50,681 bases of DNA from assembly GCA_033557835.1 (NCBI GenBank), contig JAWQRO010000177.1:1-50681 (forward strand), written 5' to 3'. Below, piece after piece: positions 33,917-45,658 of the stretch. Position 1 is the stretch's first letter. The number at the start of each line of letters is the position of its first letter. Both the position numbers and the translations under genes were made by a program. Source of the DNA: Helochares maculicollis (Eukaryota; Arthropoda; Insecta; Coleoptera; Hydrophilidae). The notes beneath the pieces are model-generated. The model saw only the letters and a program-made list of their open reading frames with translations, searched no databases and was not told where the DNA came from.

Positions 33917-36490
33917 CAATTTTTAGTCAAATTGCAGCGAGTTTTAATGTTAATCTTTACAACAAAAATCATTCCTACGCTTCTTTCATATCTTTGAACC
34001 CATTACTCTTTATTTTAGCTTCCATATTATCAAGCTTTCAATTTAAGCTTATGGTTTTCCTTCATGATCTAGTTTTATATGCCGCTCTGGAGTATAATAA
34101 AAATTCAGAACAATTAGAAATTAAGAGAATCATAATAGAAGTAAGTTAGTAATTGTTGTTTTTAAATATTTGTATTCGGTTATATCAATAGAAAATGTAG
34201 TCTTCAAGGCCTAGCATAATCTGCTGAACTAAAAAGAGCCATCTTTCTTGCTTTTCTGGTTTATGTAGCAAAAAAGGGCAAAATTTCAGAAAAGTTGTAC
34301 CCAAAGCTTTGAAAGTTTTCATTCAAAATCAAGAGATCCAATTTGCCTTTTTCTTAAGAATTTAATTATCAATTGCGTAAAGGGATGATTAAAATTTTGT
34401 TGTAGAGATATCTATGTACCTTTAAAACCATTGTTGTAATCAACTAGAACTCACTTACGATTATTTTCCCTTAACAGCAAAGTAATGTTTGGCCATTTTT
34501 CCGAAAATTCAACTAAAGAGATGAAGGAATTGATATCTCAAAAACAGTTGGTGCTGCAGATTAGAAAGTTGAGGTTAAGATGCTTTTATAAAACAAAAAA
34601 ATATGTGTTGTGACTATTTTTGCGAATTCATTTAAACGAGCGGTTGCTAAATCACCTGTAATTTATAAATTGTTGATTAAATACAGAACAAAATTGGTAT
34701 TTATATATTCCTTAAAGATCATCCGACAAATGCATTTCCATTTCACATTAATTTAATGAAGGGGTGGTTATGCAGATAGAACGATATTTCACAAATTGTT
34801 GCTACAAGTGACAAAATTGAGATTTAAATTTTCTTTACACTAACAAGACTTCTGAAAAAGTTTTAGATTTTAATTTAAAGTCGGTTTTGCTTCGCATGTA
34901 AATAATTTTGCTTTTCAAGTTTTTTAAATGGTGAACTATATCCTACAATATATGTGTGAAAGAGCTTGAAATAAGAAAGGAATTTGATTTGCTGCGGTTT
35001 GCTCTTGAAAATGCGAAATATATGCTAGTAAATTTTTCGAGAGTGGTTAGCGTACTCATTGTTAAGAGTTTATATATGTATTGTTTTACTTAAGTTAAGT
35101 GAATGATTAAGTCATCAACATATTCATAGAACACACATTAAAGTATTAAGTTATTCCAATCTATAAAAAATTAAAAGTTAGATTTTTTATATACTATATA
35201 AACATAAAATTAGTTTATGATTGTTAGAAAAATAATGATAACTATAAAGGAAACCATGGAAATAAAGTTAAAGAATGATATATCTGAACAAAAGAAACTT
35301 TTATGCTACATATATTCCTACATGAATTGTACATTGCAATAATTCTTTCATGGGCATTTCTTAATGCATTTATTCACATTATCAGAAATATTATTTTATC
35401 AGTAATATTTAGTTCTGTTCTGTAAACCAGCACAACTCGTAATAAAAGATCAGGTAAAGTTTTTTCTTATAGCTCTAAATTTGGGACTTAATAAAAATGA
35501 GGCAGTCGAATATCAGTATTATTGGCTATGAGTTTTTAATATATTTTTCCTCTGACTTATTTTGAGTGATAAAGTCTTCGATTAGTCTTGAGTAATAATA
35601 TTTTTACAATGCCTTTTTTAAACTCAATAAATATTTGTTCAAATTCATGCCTTATAGTTTTGCAATTTTTTCTTTAGGGTTCTTACTTTCAATATTTAGA
35701 GAAGCATTGATTATACATATTTTGTACAAATATCTTTCCTCGCCCTAACTTGATATACCATCATTTTTGATAATTTAAAGAGGTTAACAAGATTTTTATC
35801 ACAGAAAGTGTAACATTCTTTAAGAAATAGATACCTCACTTAGATATTTTTGAGTGTAACAGATAAAAAACAAAAAATGGGGGGGTCCCATTCAACTAGT
35901 GATAGAAAAAATACCAAATGCTCTGAAAGTGAACAATTTATGCCTGCAGGCTAATACTATAAATCTTTAAAATAATAATATGAAAATGGTCATCCATAGT
36001 ATCACAATAACAGTCAATAGGTAGGGTTGGTGAACAATTACGCTTAAATTGTAAATAACTATTGTACAACGTCCTTTGTTTTGAAGAATTCGTTGCTTAA
36101 TAATTAGCTAATACATATTTCATTTAAACAATAAAATTAATTTAACCTAGTGGGACCACATGCTTGGTCACTTTTGATTAATTGTTTAAAAATAATGGCT
36201 CTTCAAAGAACCTATATTGAAAGCTTTAAGAAATCTACATACAAATTTATTAGATTATCTTCAGCAATAAAATTGTAGGTTTTCCTTTTAACTTTCAAAA
36301 GATGTCTCTCGATGAAATGTAATGAAAATCTCCTGGAAGGGTGAAGCTATTAAAAATCTACCAATTCTGATATATTCACTAATTCTGCATTCTTTTAAAA
36401 ACTCCTCAGTCAATGATTGATATCTTAAGGGTCAAAAATAATAATTTTAGGCAAAAGACAATGTGTATATAGAAATTTGCTATTAAATAA
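33917..36490. other. Tip60-mRpL14 intergenic region
   Basis: AT-rich DNA between two convergent genes. I see no coding frame above noise, no RNA gene and no recognisable transposon. A run of seven G occurs near 35880. Confidence 0.5.
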
Positions 36491-36496
36491 TTTATT
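36491..36496 (-). terminator. mRpL14 poly(A) signal
   Basis: AATAAA on the minus strand 36 bases past the mRpL14 stop codon. Confidence 0.6.
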
Positions 36497-36532
36497 TTTA
36501 ACATATTACAAATATCAAAACAATAAACTACA

Positions 36533-36994
36533 TTAAACGAATCTTGAAGCTATCGCTAGCAGCTTTGTATAGTCTGCCCCTTTGGCATAGGTCTTTTCTT
36601 TTAATATCGTCCTTAGGATGGTGGGGATCGGTACGTGTATTCTTGTACCTAGAGGAGTCCCATTGTCATCAATTAAAACAATATTGTTACTATCAAACTT
36701 AGGAACTTTGGGCTTTTGATTCTGCTTTAAACCAACCAAAATGGCTTTCTTCTTCTCCCCTTTAATAGCTACCAAAACTTTATCTCCTATTTTTCCAACT
36801 CCAGTCTTATTGTATACATGAATACACTTTGGGGGTTTACCTTCTGCCATTGCCCTCTTGCCAATTTCGCTATTATCAACAACCCTCAACCTGGTCATCG
36901 TTTGGATTTCTAAACACATAGGTGACACATGGAAACTTCTCGCAGCATTATTCAAGCCGCAATAAACAGGCTTCAATTTCTTTAATCCCAACAT
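36533..36994 (-). CDS. mRpL14: Mitochondrial ribosomal protein uL14m
   Basis: Intronless, 153 residues, close to the usual length of animal MRPL14 (about 145). Residues 1-30 are basic and Arg/Ser-containing (MLGLKKLKPVYCGLNNAARS) and fit a mitochondrial targeting peptide. The uL14 fold follows: QTMTRLRVVDNSEIGKRAM, then KCIHVYNKTGVGKIGDKVLV, the basic KGEKKKAILVG strand, and DDNGTPLGTRIHVPIP near the C-terminus, all typical of the organellar large-subunit protein that helps form the intersubunit bridge. It is transcribed away from Gemin5; the 700 bases between their starts probably hold a shared bidirectional promoter. Confidence 0.95.
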   Translation of the reverse strand: MLGLKKLKPVYCGLNNAARSFHVSPMCLEIQTMTRLRVVDNSEIGKRAMAEGKPPKCIHVYNKTGVGKIGDKVLVAIKGEKKKAILVGLKQNQKPKVPKFDSNNIVLIDDNGTPLGTRIHVPIPTILRTILKEKTYAKGADYTKLLAIASRFV

Positions 36995-37695
36995 ATCAAT
37001 TTACAAATGTTCCACAAATTAAATCATAAAAGCTAGGTTATAGTCGTTTTGACTAATAATAAGCACATAATATGGAAAAGAAATATTTTAGTGTAGAAGC
37101 AAACCAAATCTAATATGATCACAACTATATAAAACTGGTATTTTATTTAAAATCTCACATTAAAGTCAAAATTAACTTAATAAATGTATAAAATTGCATG
37201 ATTAGATGTATCTAAAGAGATATATTTTCTCAATTGATTCATTTAACAAAAAATCACTAATGCATATTTTTTAAATGTACAGGAACCTACAGCTGTATCC
37301 TTTAACAAAAACACACAAGGTACCAGCAACGGCGCTTGAATTTAAAAATTAACCTAAAAAATACCAGAAGAACTATTTTAAGTCAGCAAATATAAATCAT
37401 TATTCAATATTATAAAATAGTGAGACCGTCTTTAAGTTCGATTATTTATTACTTGGTGAGTTTAGTCTTATGCATTTTGGCAAATTCGTCAGCGAACATA
37501 GCCTTACTCTTTAAAGAATATTACGATAGTTTTGGCGCAATGAAAATAAATGCATTAACATCTTTTTTCATTGATAACACCTGTTTGTTTTATATGTAGT
37601 GCAATTTGCATAGATATTTTGTAACCGGCGTAGTGAAACTGTATATTAAGTTCACATTTTTATTTTAAAGAACATCCAAATCATTGAAGTCAAAA
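36995..37695. promoter_or_regulatory. Divergent promoter region, mRpL14 and Gemin5
   Basis: Head-to-head spacing of 701 bases between two housekeeping start codons. No TATA box at a convincing distance and no clear DRE or E-box is visible. Called on gene orientation only. Confidence 0.4.
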
Positions 37696-40600
37696 ATGAA
37701 CAATCTGACTATACCGCCTTCGCCTTCTTGGTACTCTTCATCAGCGATGACATGTGCTCCTGATGGTACATTTATTTATGGAGCCTATCACAATTTCGTT
37801 GTTGTTAGACCAATGCCAGGAAATGAACCGAATGATATCAAAATATATCCTACTTATTGTAGGTAAGTTAAGAAACTGTATTATTCTTACATGCGTTTAA
37901 TACATGTTTTGTAATTTATTTATACACTCCGTTTCCACTAACAAACATCAGTTTTAATATTTTAATTATATTGGCTTGGATTATAATGATTTTGTAAAAT
38001 TAGTTGAAAATTAAGGGCAACAGCTTATGATTTTAAAATTTGTAAGTGTGATCATTTATTCTACACATTCTAAATTGAGGGCCGATTAAGTGAAGCAAGT
38101 AAATTCCGAGTAAGCGACTTATGTGTTTCCTCAAACACTTCAAAGTAATAAAAATACTATATGGTATAAAAATTCATATATTTTATGAAAACATGGTTTC
38201 TCTCATCGAGAAAAAACACACACTTTCTAGATTATTCGGTCACCAATTTCAATGATTGAATTTTCTTGTGGCACCCGTAACTGTCCCAAAAGTTGATACA
38301 TATGTACAATTTCACTATGAGAAATGTACTACTGTGATCAAAAAGTAAGGTGAATCTGTTTATAAAATGTAAATTATTTATTCTTCCAAATCAATTTCAT
38401 CCCCTTCAAAGTAATCCCCGTCCTATAAAACGCACTTTTGCCAACACTTTTTCCAGTCCTCGAAACAGTCGGAATAGCCTTTTTCCGGTATATCATTCAA
38501 GACCTTCTTCGATTCAGTTTTTATCTCCTCAATCGTATCAAAATGGTATCCTCGCATTGGGCTTTTGAGTTTGCTGATTAGCCAGAAGTCGCACGGAGCC
38601 AAATCAGGTGAATACAGAGGTTGCAGAACAATATGAGCCGAGTTTTTGGCAAAAAAGTTGTGAAGAACCAATGCAGTATGACATGGTACATTTGGCACCA
38701 ATCGAGACTTGACGCATTTGAGACACAAAAAGTGCTTCAAAATGGTTTAGGCTGAGCCAAATTATATTCCGACACTATTAGCGAGGTCTCTAATTGTCAT
38801 TCAACGATTTTCAAACACTAAATCTTTGATTTTTTGGACGTGGCACTCGTCGGTAGACGTTGATGGTCGTCCAGAGCGTGGTTCGTCTTCAACACCATCT
38901 CAGCCCGTTTTGAACTCGTACCACTTATAAAGTTTTTTTTTGTGCCACAGTTTGATCACCTTCAGCAAAATTTTCAATGTATCCCCACAACAATATTCGT
39001 TTCGCAAACAAAATTTGATGCAAGTTCTTTACTCAGTAAAATCACGCATTGTAAATATCGAAAAATTGATTTTTGGTTGTATACAAAAACATTTGTAACT
39101 CGGAGATAATTAAAGTTTTTGATCACAGTAGTATGTCAATTTTCATCGCTTCACCTCAAACAGTCTGAGCCTATTATGTTTTCAATGATTTTCCATAACT
39201 GTATCTCGTATTTACAAAGAAATAAAAGCTTGCTTAAAAACCTTAGCACATTAAAAAATTTCTACTGAATACTTATCCGTCATAATAATGCTACGATTCG
39301 GTTTTAGGATTGTCTGTATTAAGTGCAGCCCTGCATGGGGTGCTTCTGAGAAAACGGTAGCTGTGTTTTCCGATGATGGTTTGGTTAGTGTGTGGGACAT
39401 AGATAAAGGTTATCTCAAGCAATCACAGCAAAATTCAAATGCAATAAATGATAAATTAGTGGGTGGAGACTTTGCAAACTATGATAAAATCATAACTGTG
39501 TATGAAAAGGGTCTTATAACTATTTGGAGATTAGGTACCAATGACGTTACTTGCGTCAAAGAACTTTTTGCCCCTAAAGATCAAATAACCTGCATATCTG
39601 TTAATCCACACATATCCTGGATGGCAGCCTTTGGATTGAAAAATGGACTTGTAGTGGTTGCAGATCTAAGGAGTAAGTACTTTTTTATATTCTCCTATCG
39701 CCTGTTCTCATGCTGAAATTCAAACTTCATTCAACTGTTTTTCCATTATTTTATGCACAACTCTTTCCATTTTTTTAAATTGCGTCACAGCTATGAAAGT
39801 GAAGAATAGCTATTAGGGCTCTGACACATACTATTCTTCATTTTCTGAATTTTAAAAAATGTATATTGCATTTCTACAATTTCTTCTTGTTAGAAACTGG
39901 ACGCATTATGCACAAATTCCGCAGCCATCTAAGTGGCATCACCGGCGTTTCTTGGAGCCCATCTCCTTACAATATATTCGAAATAATAGAACAGGACTTG
40001 AAAGCCAAAGAATTAACTAAAAATAATGATGCAGATTTTGAAGCATCTACAAGACCTACACAATTGAATGATCAAAATAAAATAATCAGTCCGAAAGTAT
40101 CCCAAGAACCACAACACTGTGAGGATTATTTAGCCAAAGGGGATGGCATAGAAGTAGTCACCAACTTATTGCAGGACATTGTTATACATAATGTACCCGA
40201 AAACAGCTACAAAAACAAAGCAAAACCCAACCCTTGGGTCGGTCTAAAATTTGAAGATGATGATGAACTTCCTTATGAGCAAGAAGAACTATCAGACCTC
40301 TCCATTCGAGATGTCAGTTCTAACATTTTTGAAGACACTTTGGATACAAATAATTCTGAAGAAACAATAATTCAGGAGAAGAGTAAAATTTTTGCAAAGG
40401 GTAAAAGCGTGAAAGGATGTTTAGAAGACAATGAAGGAGTTGAGAGAAATAAGAAATTAGAAGCATCCCAAATACCGAAAGAGGATACGAATTTAGAGGA
40501 TAAAAGTTTAAATAAGACAAAGGCACTTGAAGAAAAGTTATTAGAGAAAAGCAGCAATTTTAAAAAGAATAGAAATATTGACTCTGAAAGTGAGACTAGT

Positions 40601-43600
40601 CATGATAGAGATGACAGCCCAGAACCAATAACGCTTTTCAGTCCTTTAGACTTTGCGGAGGAATGCAAGCGACTAAAGGAACAAATCCTGAAGACCAAGC
40701 TATTGAAATGCCAGCCAGATGAACAACTCACTGATCATTCCACCCAAATATTAGCGATGGAATCAAATGTACCAGAAAGAAAGATACTTAAGGCAAGGAG
40801 AAAAGATGAAGACATATCGAAAACTCTAAGTACAGATGTTACAAATTCATTAGAGCAGCCCAAACTTATCATAGCAGCTGAGGTAAAAACTACAGACACT
40901 TCCTTAAATTCAACTAAAATCCTTACTGATTTTAAAAAAGATCCACTTTTGGCATCCATAAGCAAAGAAGGTGTAATTTGCATTTGGAAGGTTAGTGGGA
41001 ATGGAAAACTTGAACGAAAACTTCTTCCCACTCTAAAACACTCCAAAAAGAGGAATGACAAGAACGATAAGGGTCATGAAACCATCTTTTGGTTAACACC
41101 AAATATTTTACTTTCCAGCACTCCAGTCAATAAAGTAGTTCAATGGAACCTCTTGGAAAGTAAAACACCATCATATAAATTGATTCACAATGATCACACT
41201 GACATGATTTTCTGTATTACGAGCCCAAGGCGGATCTACCCAAGTGCAGACTTATTAACTTGGAGTTTAGGAAATGATGAATTTGTTTGGAGCTACTCCA
41301 AAGACCGTTACATTATGAAGACCAGCTTGAGGCCTGATAAGACGGTTGAAACTTTATATGCCACATTTGGTGGAGTTCTCAATTGCATTGCTTCTTCTCC
41401 AATTGATCCGACTCGTGTAGCATTCAGTGCCACAAATGGTAAAATATGGGACTTGTCACGACCACATGTGAAGAACATATTCATGTCGAAACTTCCATCA
41501 AAAGCTGGAGATATCTTCTCTTCGTTATCATGGCACCCTGAGAAGGAATGCTGCTTGGCCTACGCAACCATCCGAGGTAAAATAGGGCTCTTGAATACAT
41601 CCGTGTCTACTCATGCCCCAGTTGCATTGGTTGACTTCTTTACTACAGAAATTCATAAAATTGAATGGGGTCCATACAAGGAAGGCAAGTGGGCTTTATT
41701 TGCTGTAAGTGATGGTAAATTAATCTACTATAATACTGAAAAACCCAAAGCTGAGCCCTTACTATTTCCTTTTAACCGCAATGAACTCATCTCCAATTTT
41801 GCTTGGAAACCAGACCAAAGCATGATAGTAATTGGTACAAAAAATGGCTCTATATCATTATTCTCTAAAAATTTCATCCACCTTACCACTATATATGCCC
41901 AATCCAAAATGATCTTCAAAATATCTTGGCATCCTATTGCTTGTTCTGAAGACGATGTTGAGTGTTCGCCATTAAGTAATTGCTTTGCAATTCCTAACAG
42001 AACTGAAATCAATTTGTACAAAGTGCACAAAGTCAACACTGAAGAAATGGACCAATCCAGTAACTGCATTGAGGTCCAAACGATCAAACTCAATCATATC
42101 AAAGTGATAAGAGACATCGATTGGTCCCCTCACAATGGAGGCTACCTCGTATCTGCTGGTGAAGATGGAATAATCCAAATTTTTGACACAGTCAAAAACA
42201 TTAGAGTAGCCTCAATTTTTGATGATTTATGCACGCCCGTAAGCAAGGTGATGTGGAGTCCTTGCCACAAAGACTTTATAATTGTCGGCTTTAAAAATGA
42301 AAGCCTTTGTGTGTTTAACTTAACCCAATATCCTCCTTTGACAGAGAAAGAAATTGAATCCACACGGAAGAAGCGTTTGGATTATCTAGCTAAATGCAAA
42401 CAAGTTCTGAAGAAAGATGACTCTATTGGGTTACCCGAGGAAAAAGATCATCAACCAATAGGCACTTCAAAAGGAGAAAAAAAACAGTCCAGTGGTTTTG
42501 CGCCTATCCTTCCTAATTTTACCTATGCTTCCCATAATACTTCCCTGAAGATATGTGAGTTGCTGGTTGAAAAACTCTACGAACAACCCAATGACAATGA
42601 TCTCAAAGACAAACCACTTGAGAAAAAACAAACTGCAAACAAACAATCAGAAAATAAACCATCTGAAATTGAACAGCCTGACAACAAACAAACTGAAGAG
42701 GAAAAACAGGAAACCACAACTAAACAATCGAATGTAAATGGAATATTAACAAAAACTGGAGGGTCCGAAATTAGTGTTTCCAAGTCATCACCTGAAAGTG
42801 TGTTGAAATTTTTTGACTCTCAAGAAGAATTCTTGAGTTGTTTGGACGAAGAACAGCGAAAGCACAACTTACACAATAGACACAGTGCATCTCAAATGCT
42901 ATCTTTATGGAAAGGTGATATTGGTGTTGACATTAGGAAGGCAATTAAAAACAAACACTTGACTCCTTGGCTAATCAATATGTCTGCCATGGTTTCCCCA
43001 AAACTCTGGCTAGAATCCTGTGAAGCCTACGCTTTACAACTGGCCGACTCCCCTAATTCTGATCCACTAGAAACATCATCTTACTTTTTGGCTTGCCACA
43101 AAGTTGATGAAGCCATCCACATTCTGCTCACTCACAAGCTCTTTAAAGAAGCATACGCCTTAGCGAGGTGCCGATTGGTATCAACTGATCCTAAATTAAA
43201 ATCTATTCTCGAAGACTGGGCTAAACATGAATTGTTTTGTGGCCAATATGAAGTAGCTGTGCAGGTTTTCACAGCAGCTGAGAAATATGAAGAGGCGGCA
43301 AAATGCATGTTTAAACGTCAACCCAAATGTAAGAATGAACTTTTGAGGGTATTGAAAGTTGCCTTGGATTTAGCAAAAAAGAGCGACAATGAAAACTTAA
43401 TCAAATCTATTGAAACCAAATACGAAGAAGAAGTAAAACTTGAGGAAGCAAAAAGTGCTCATAAAAAGAGCGAAAGTGAAGATGAAAGGCTTGGCATGCA
43501 TAAATGTGAAGATATGGAATTTGAAAAAAACCAACAAAACGAACCTAAACAAGATGGCATAAAAGTTAAGGGCAAAAATGTAGATGAAGGAAATGCAAGC

Positions 43601-43738
43601 AAAAGTAGTGTAACATGTGAAGATACAACATTTGAAGAATCAAAACAGGAAAAACCAGTGGTTAAGGACGATTTGTTGGAATATTTCAAAGATGATATTT
43701 TAAAGAAATTTGAGGAGCTCAAGTGTCAAAAAGAGTAG
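37696..43738 (+). CDS. Gemin5: Gemin5, snRNA-binding subunit of the SMN complex
   Basis: Recognises the Sm site and cap of pre-snRNAs and delivers them for Sm core assembly in the cytoplasm. Exons 37696-37862, 39308-39672 and 39894-43738 join in frame to 1458 residues (human about 1508). The N-terminal IPPSPSWY matches the family's PPSPNWY, whose Trp-Tyr (here 12-13) contacts RNA. Tandem WD40 repeats follow (VSVWDIDKG, ICIWKVSG, IQIFDTVKN, WSPHNGGYLVSAGEDG). An acidic low-complexity insert of about 300 residues (roughly 216-520) splits the first propeller. The TPR-like dimerisation region is at about 1182-1360 (LWKGDIG, ACHKVDEAIHIL, GQYEVAVQVFTAAEKYEEAA). The protein ends about 100 charged residues later, so the C-terminal RNA-binding region of vertebrate Gemin5 seems absent. 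ATG 37696 puts PPSPSWY at the expected distance. Confidence 0.93.
38270..39190 (+). repeat. Repeat copy interrupted by the mariner
   Basis: Flanking the mariner on the left (about 38270-38326, AGTTGATACA) and right (about 39134-39185, TCGCTTCACCTCAAACAG) are pieces matching consecutive parts of the repeat at 31655-31735 in the Tip60 intron. The mariner therefore landed inside an older copy of that repeat. Confidence 0.6.
38327..39133 (-). mobile_element. Internally deleted irritans-type mariner
   Basis: Terminal inverted repeats start TACTACTGTGATCAAAAA at 38327 and, reversed, at 39133, with TA at each end; the element is about 0.8 kb against about 1.3 kb for an intact mariner. On the minus strand it keeps the N-terminal DNA-binding part (CIKFCLRNEY near 39035, KWYEFKTG, DEPRSGRPSTSTDECHV, with stops) and the C-terminal part (38740-38423: VPCHTALVLHNFFAKNSAHI, YSPDLAPCDFWL, DCFEDWKKCWQKC). 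The junction SRLVP-N-VPCHTAL shows that the central part with the first two catalytic Asp codons is gone. It lies in Gemin5 intron 1. Confidence 0.85.
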
Positions 43739-43910
43739 GAAATTGTGATTTCCATGAAAATTCACAAGACTGAATTGTGTTTTATACAATAACTACATTT
43801 CATAAATGTACTTTTAAAATTAGTATTAGTTAAGAATTAGTTTTTAATTTATTTTTTAGAATTTTTTATTATTTTCGATCACTGTTTTATTATATTTTTC
43901 TAAATGGTTA

Positions 43911-43916
43911 AATAAA
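43911..43916 (+). terminator. Gemin5 poly(A) signal
   Basis: AATAAA about 170 bases past the Gemin5 stop, followed by a GT-rich stretch (TTTTTGTTTGTATAGGTTGTG) near 43937. Confidence 0.6.
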
Positions 43917-45658
43917 GTTGGAAAATATAGAGGAATTTTTGTTTGTATAGGTTGTGTTTTTATTAATCCTTTAAATATTTATTTTAGAATTTAGAATAAA
44001 ATTGGCAGGCTCACTGGCCTATAGTTCAGCTAGGGGGCTTTGGAAAACAATTGGTAGTACATCTATATGTTATTCTTCAGAAATGGGATAAATAAAACTA
44101 TACTTGCTTTATAAATAATGCTAAATTTATTTACAGCTTAAACATACATAGTATTAAATGTAAACAATTAAAATTATTAAGGAATAATTAGTTACAAATG
44201 CTTTGGTTACAATTACAACTCACATACGTAATGAACACAAAAATGCAGTGATATCACTAACATAATAAACAAGCAAATTGTAAGTATATCGTTTTATTAA
44301 TTTTATTTATTATTATTTTAATCGGTTCTTTTCAATTCACTTATAAACAGTTTATTCTTGTTCAATAAATTCTATGTTCTGTATAATACATTATTTACAA
44401 ATTACACACAAAGTCTTGTAAATTACGCTGAAATTTCAATTTGTTTAGAATGTTTGCAAAATATGCTTTTCTAAAAAGAATTTTAAAAATGAGTTATGTA
44501 TATGTAGGTATTTTAATATATTTTTTAATAATATCATACTATATATTGCTCAAAATTTATTACTTACTTTTTCATTTGTTTTTTGTAACACTGTGAAATT
44601 TAGAATTAAAGCTAAATGCTTTCAACCAAATTTTTAAGTATACAATATGATAATTCAAGTAGGGTAAACCACTTTCAGGAAGTAAGCTCAATGATATGAC
44701 TCAAACTGTAATTTTATTGTCGCAAACAATATATTTTTTCGTTTAAAATATATATAAAAAGCAATATTCTACTTATCTAAGTTTGATTCCATTCGATAGG
44801 AGGGAATTATTTTGTTTTCTTTCTTAGTTCTCTTAACACCAGATGATTTTTAAAAATGTGTAGAATCACATTTCCGTGATGAGCCCTGGCTTACAATCTA
44901 TAAAAGGCTTTTTTTGGCTATTGTCTTTTATAACTAACTACAAGCGATACTCTCTGATAATAGTTTCAACTACTCTTTAAGTTCCTTATCCTTCAAATCG
45001 CATCAACTCCCTAGACGACAGACAACAAACTGGTCCCGAAAATGGAAATTATAATCTAGACAAAATCGTTACTCCGAAATGTCCTAAATCTTAATTTTAA
45101 AATTGATAAACGAGAGTTTAAATTAAATCTTTTTGTTAACAAATCGTCTAACTTGATATGTACAATATACAATTTTTTTTGTAATATACAAATGTACAAT
45201 ATATTATAAATTGTCCTTGGACAAACTTAATAAAATGTCCTTTTGGGACAGAAAGTCAATTAAATAAAAACCTCATTAATATCAAAATAGAATTTTTTAA
45301 GTACTTAAAATCACATGTATCATATTGTAAAAAAAATATTAATTTAACACAACAATTACATAAAATGCTAATTTGTACTTTAAATATTGTTTAGATACAT
45401 AAACTATAAATAATAACAAAATGTTACTTGATCACAAATTATTCATACTTTGACATTTTAATTCCAGTTAGAAATGAGTGTAGGAATTTTCATTATACAT
45501 CTCACCAAGTTGGCAATTTCATTTTATATTATAATTGTTAACAGTTGATTGGCAATTATCATCAAACAGCTTCACTTCTGAATCCTCATTTTGAATCTTC
45601 TGGAAAAAATGCGCATTCTTCTTAGTTTTCTGGTAGCCAAAGTGCTTCCCATTTCGTC
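43917..45658. other. Convergent 3' ends of Gemin5 and AREL1
   Basis: Noncoding between two tail-to-tail genes. Clustered minus-strand AATAAA signals near 44290-44320 may end a long (about 1.3 kb) AREL1 3' UTR. Very AT-rich, with no gene seen. Confidence 0.45.
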
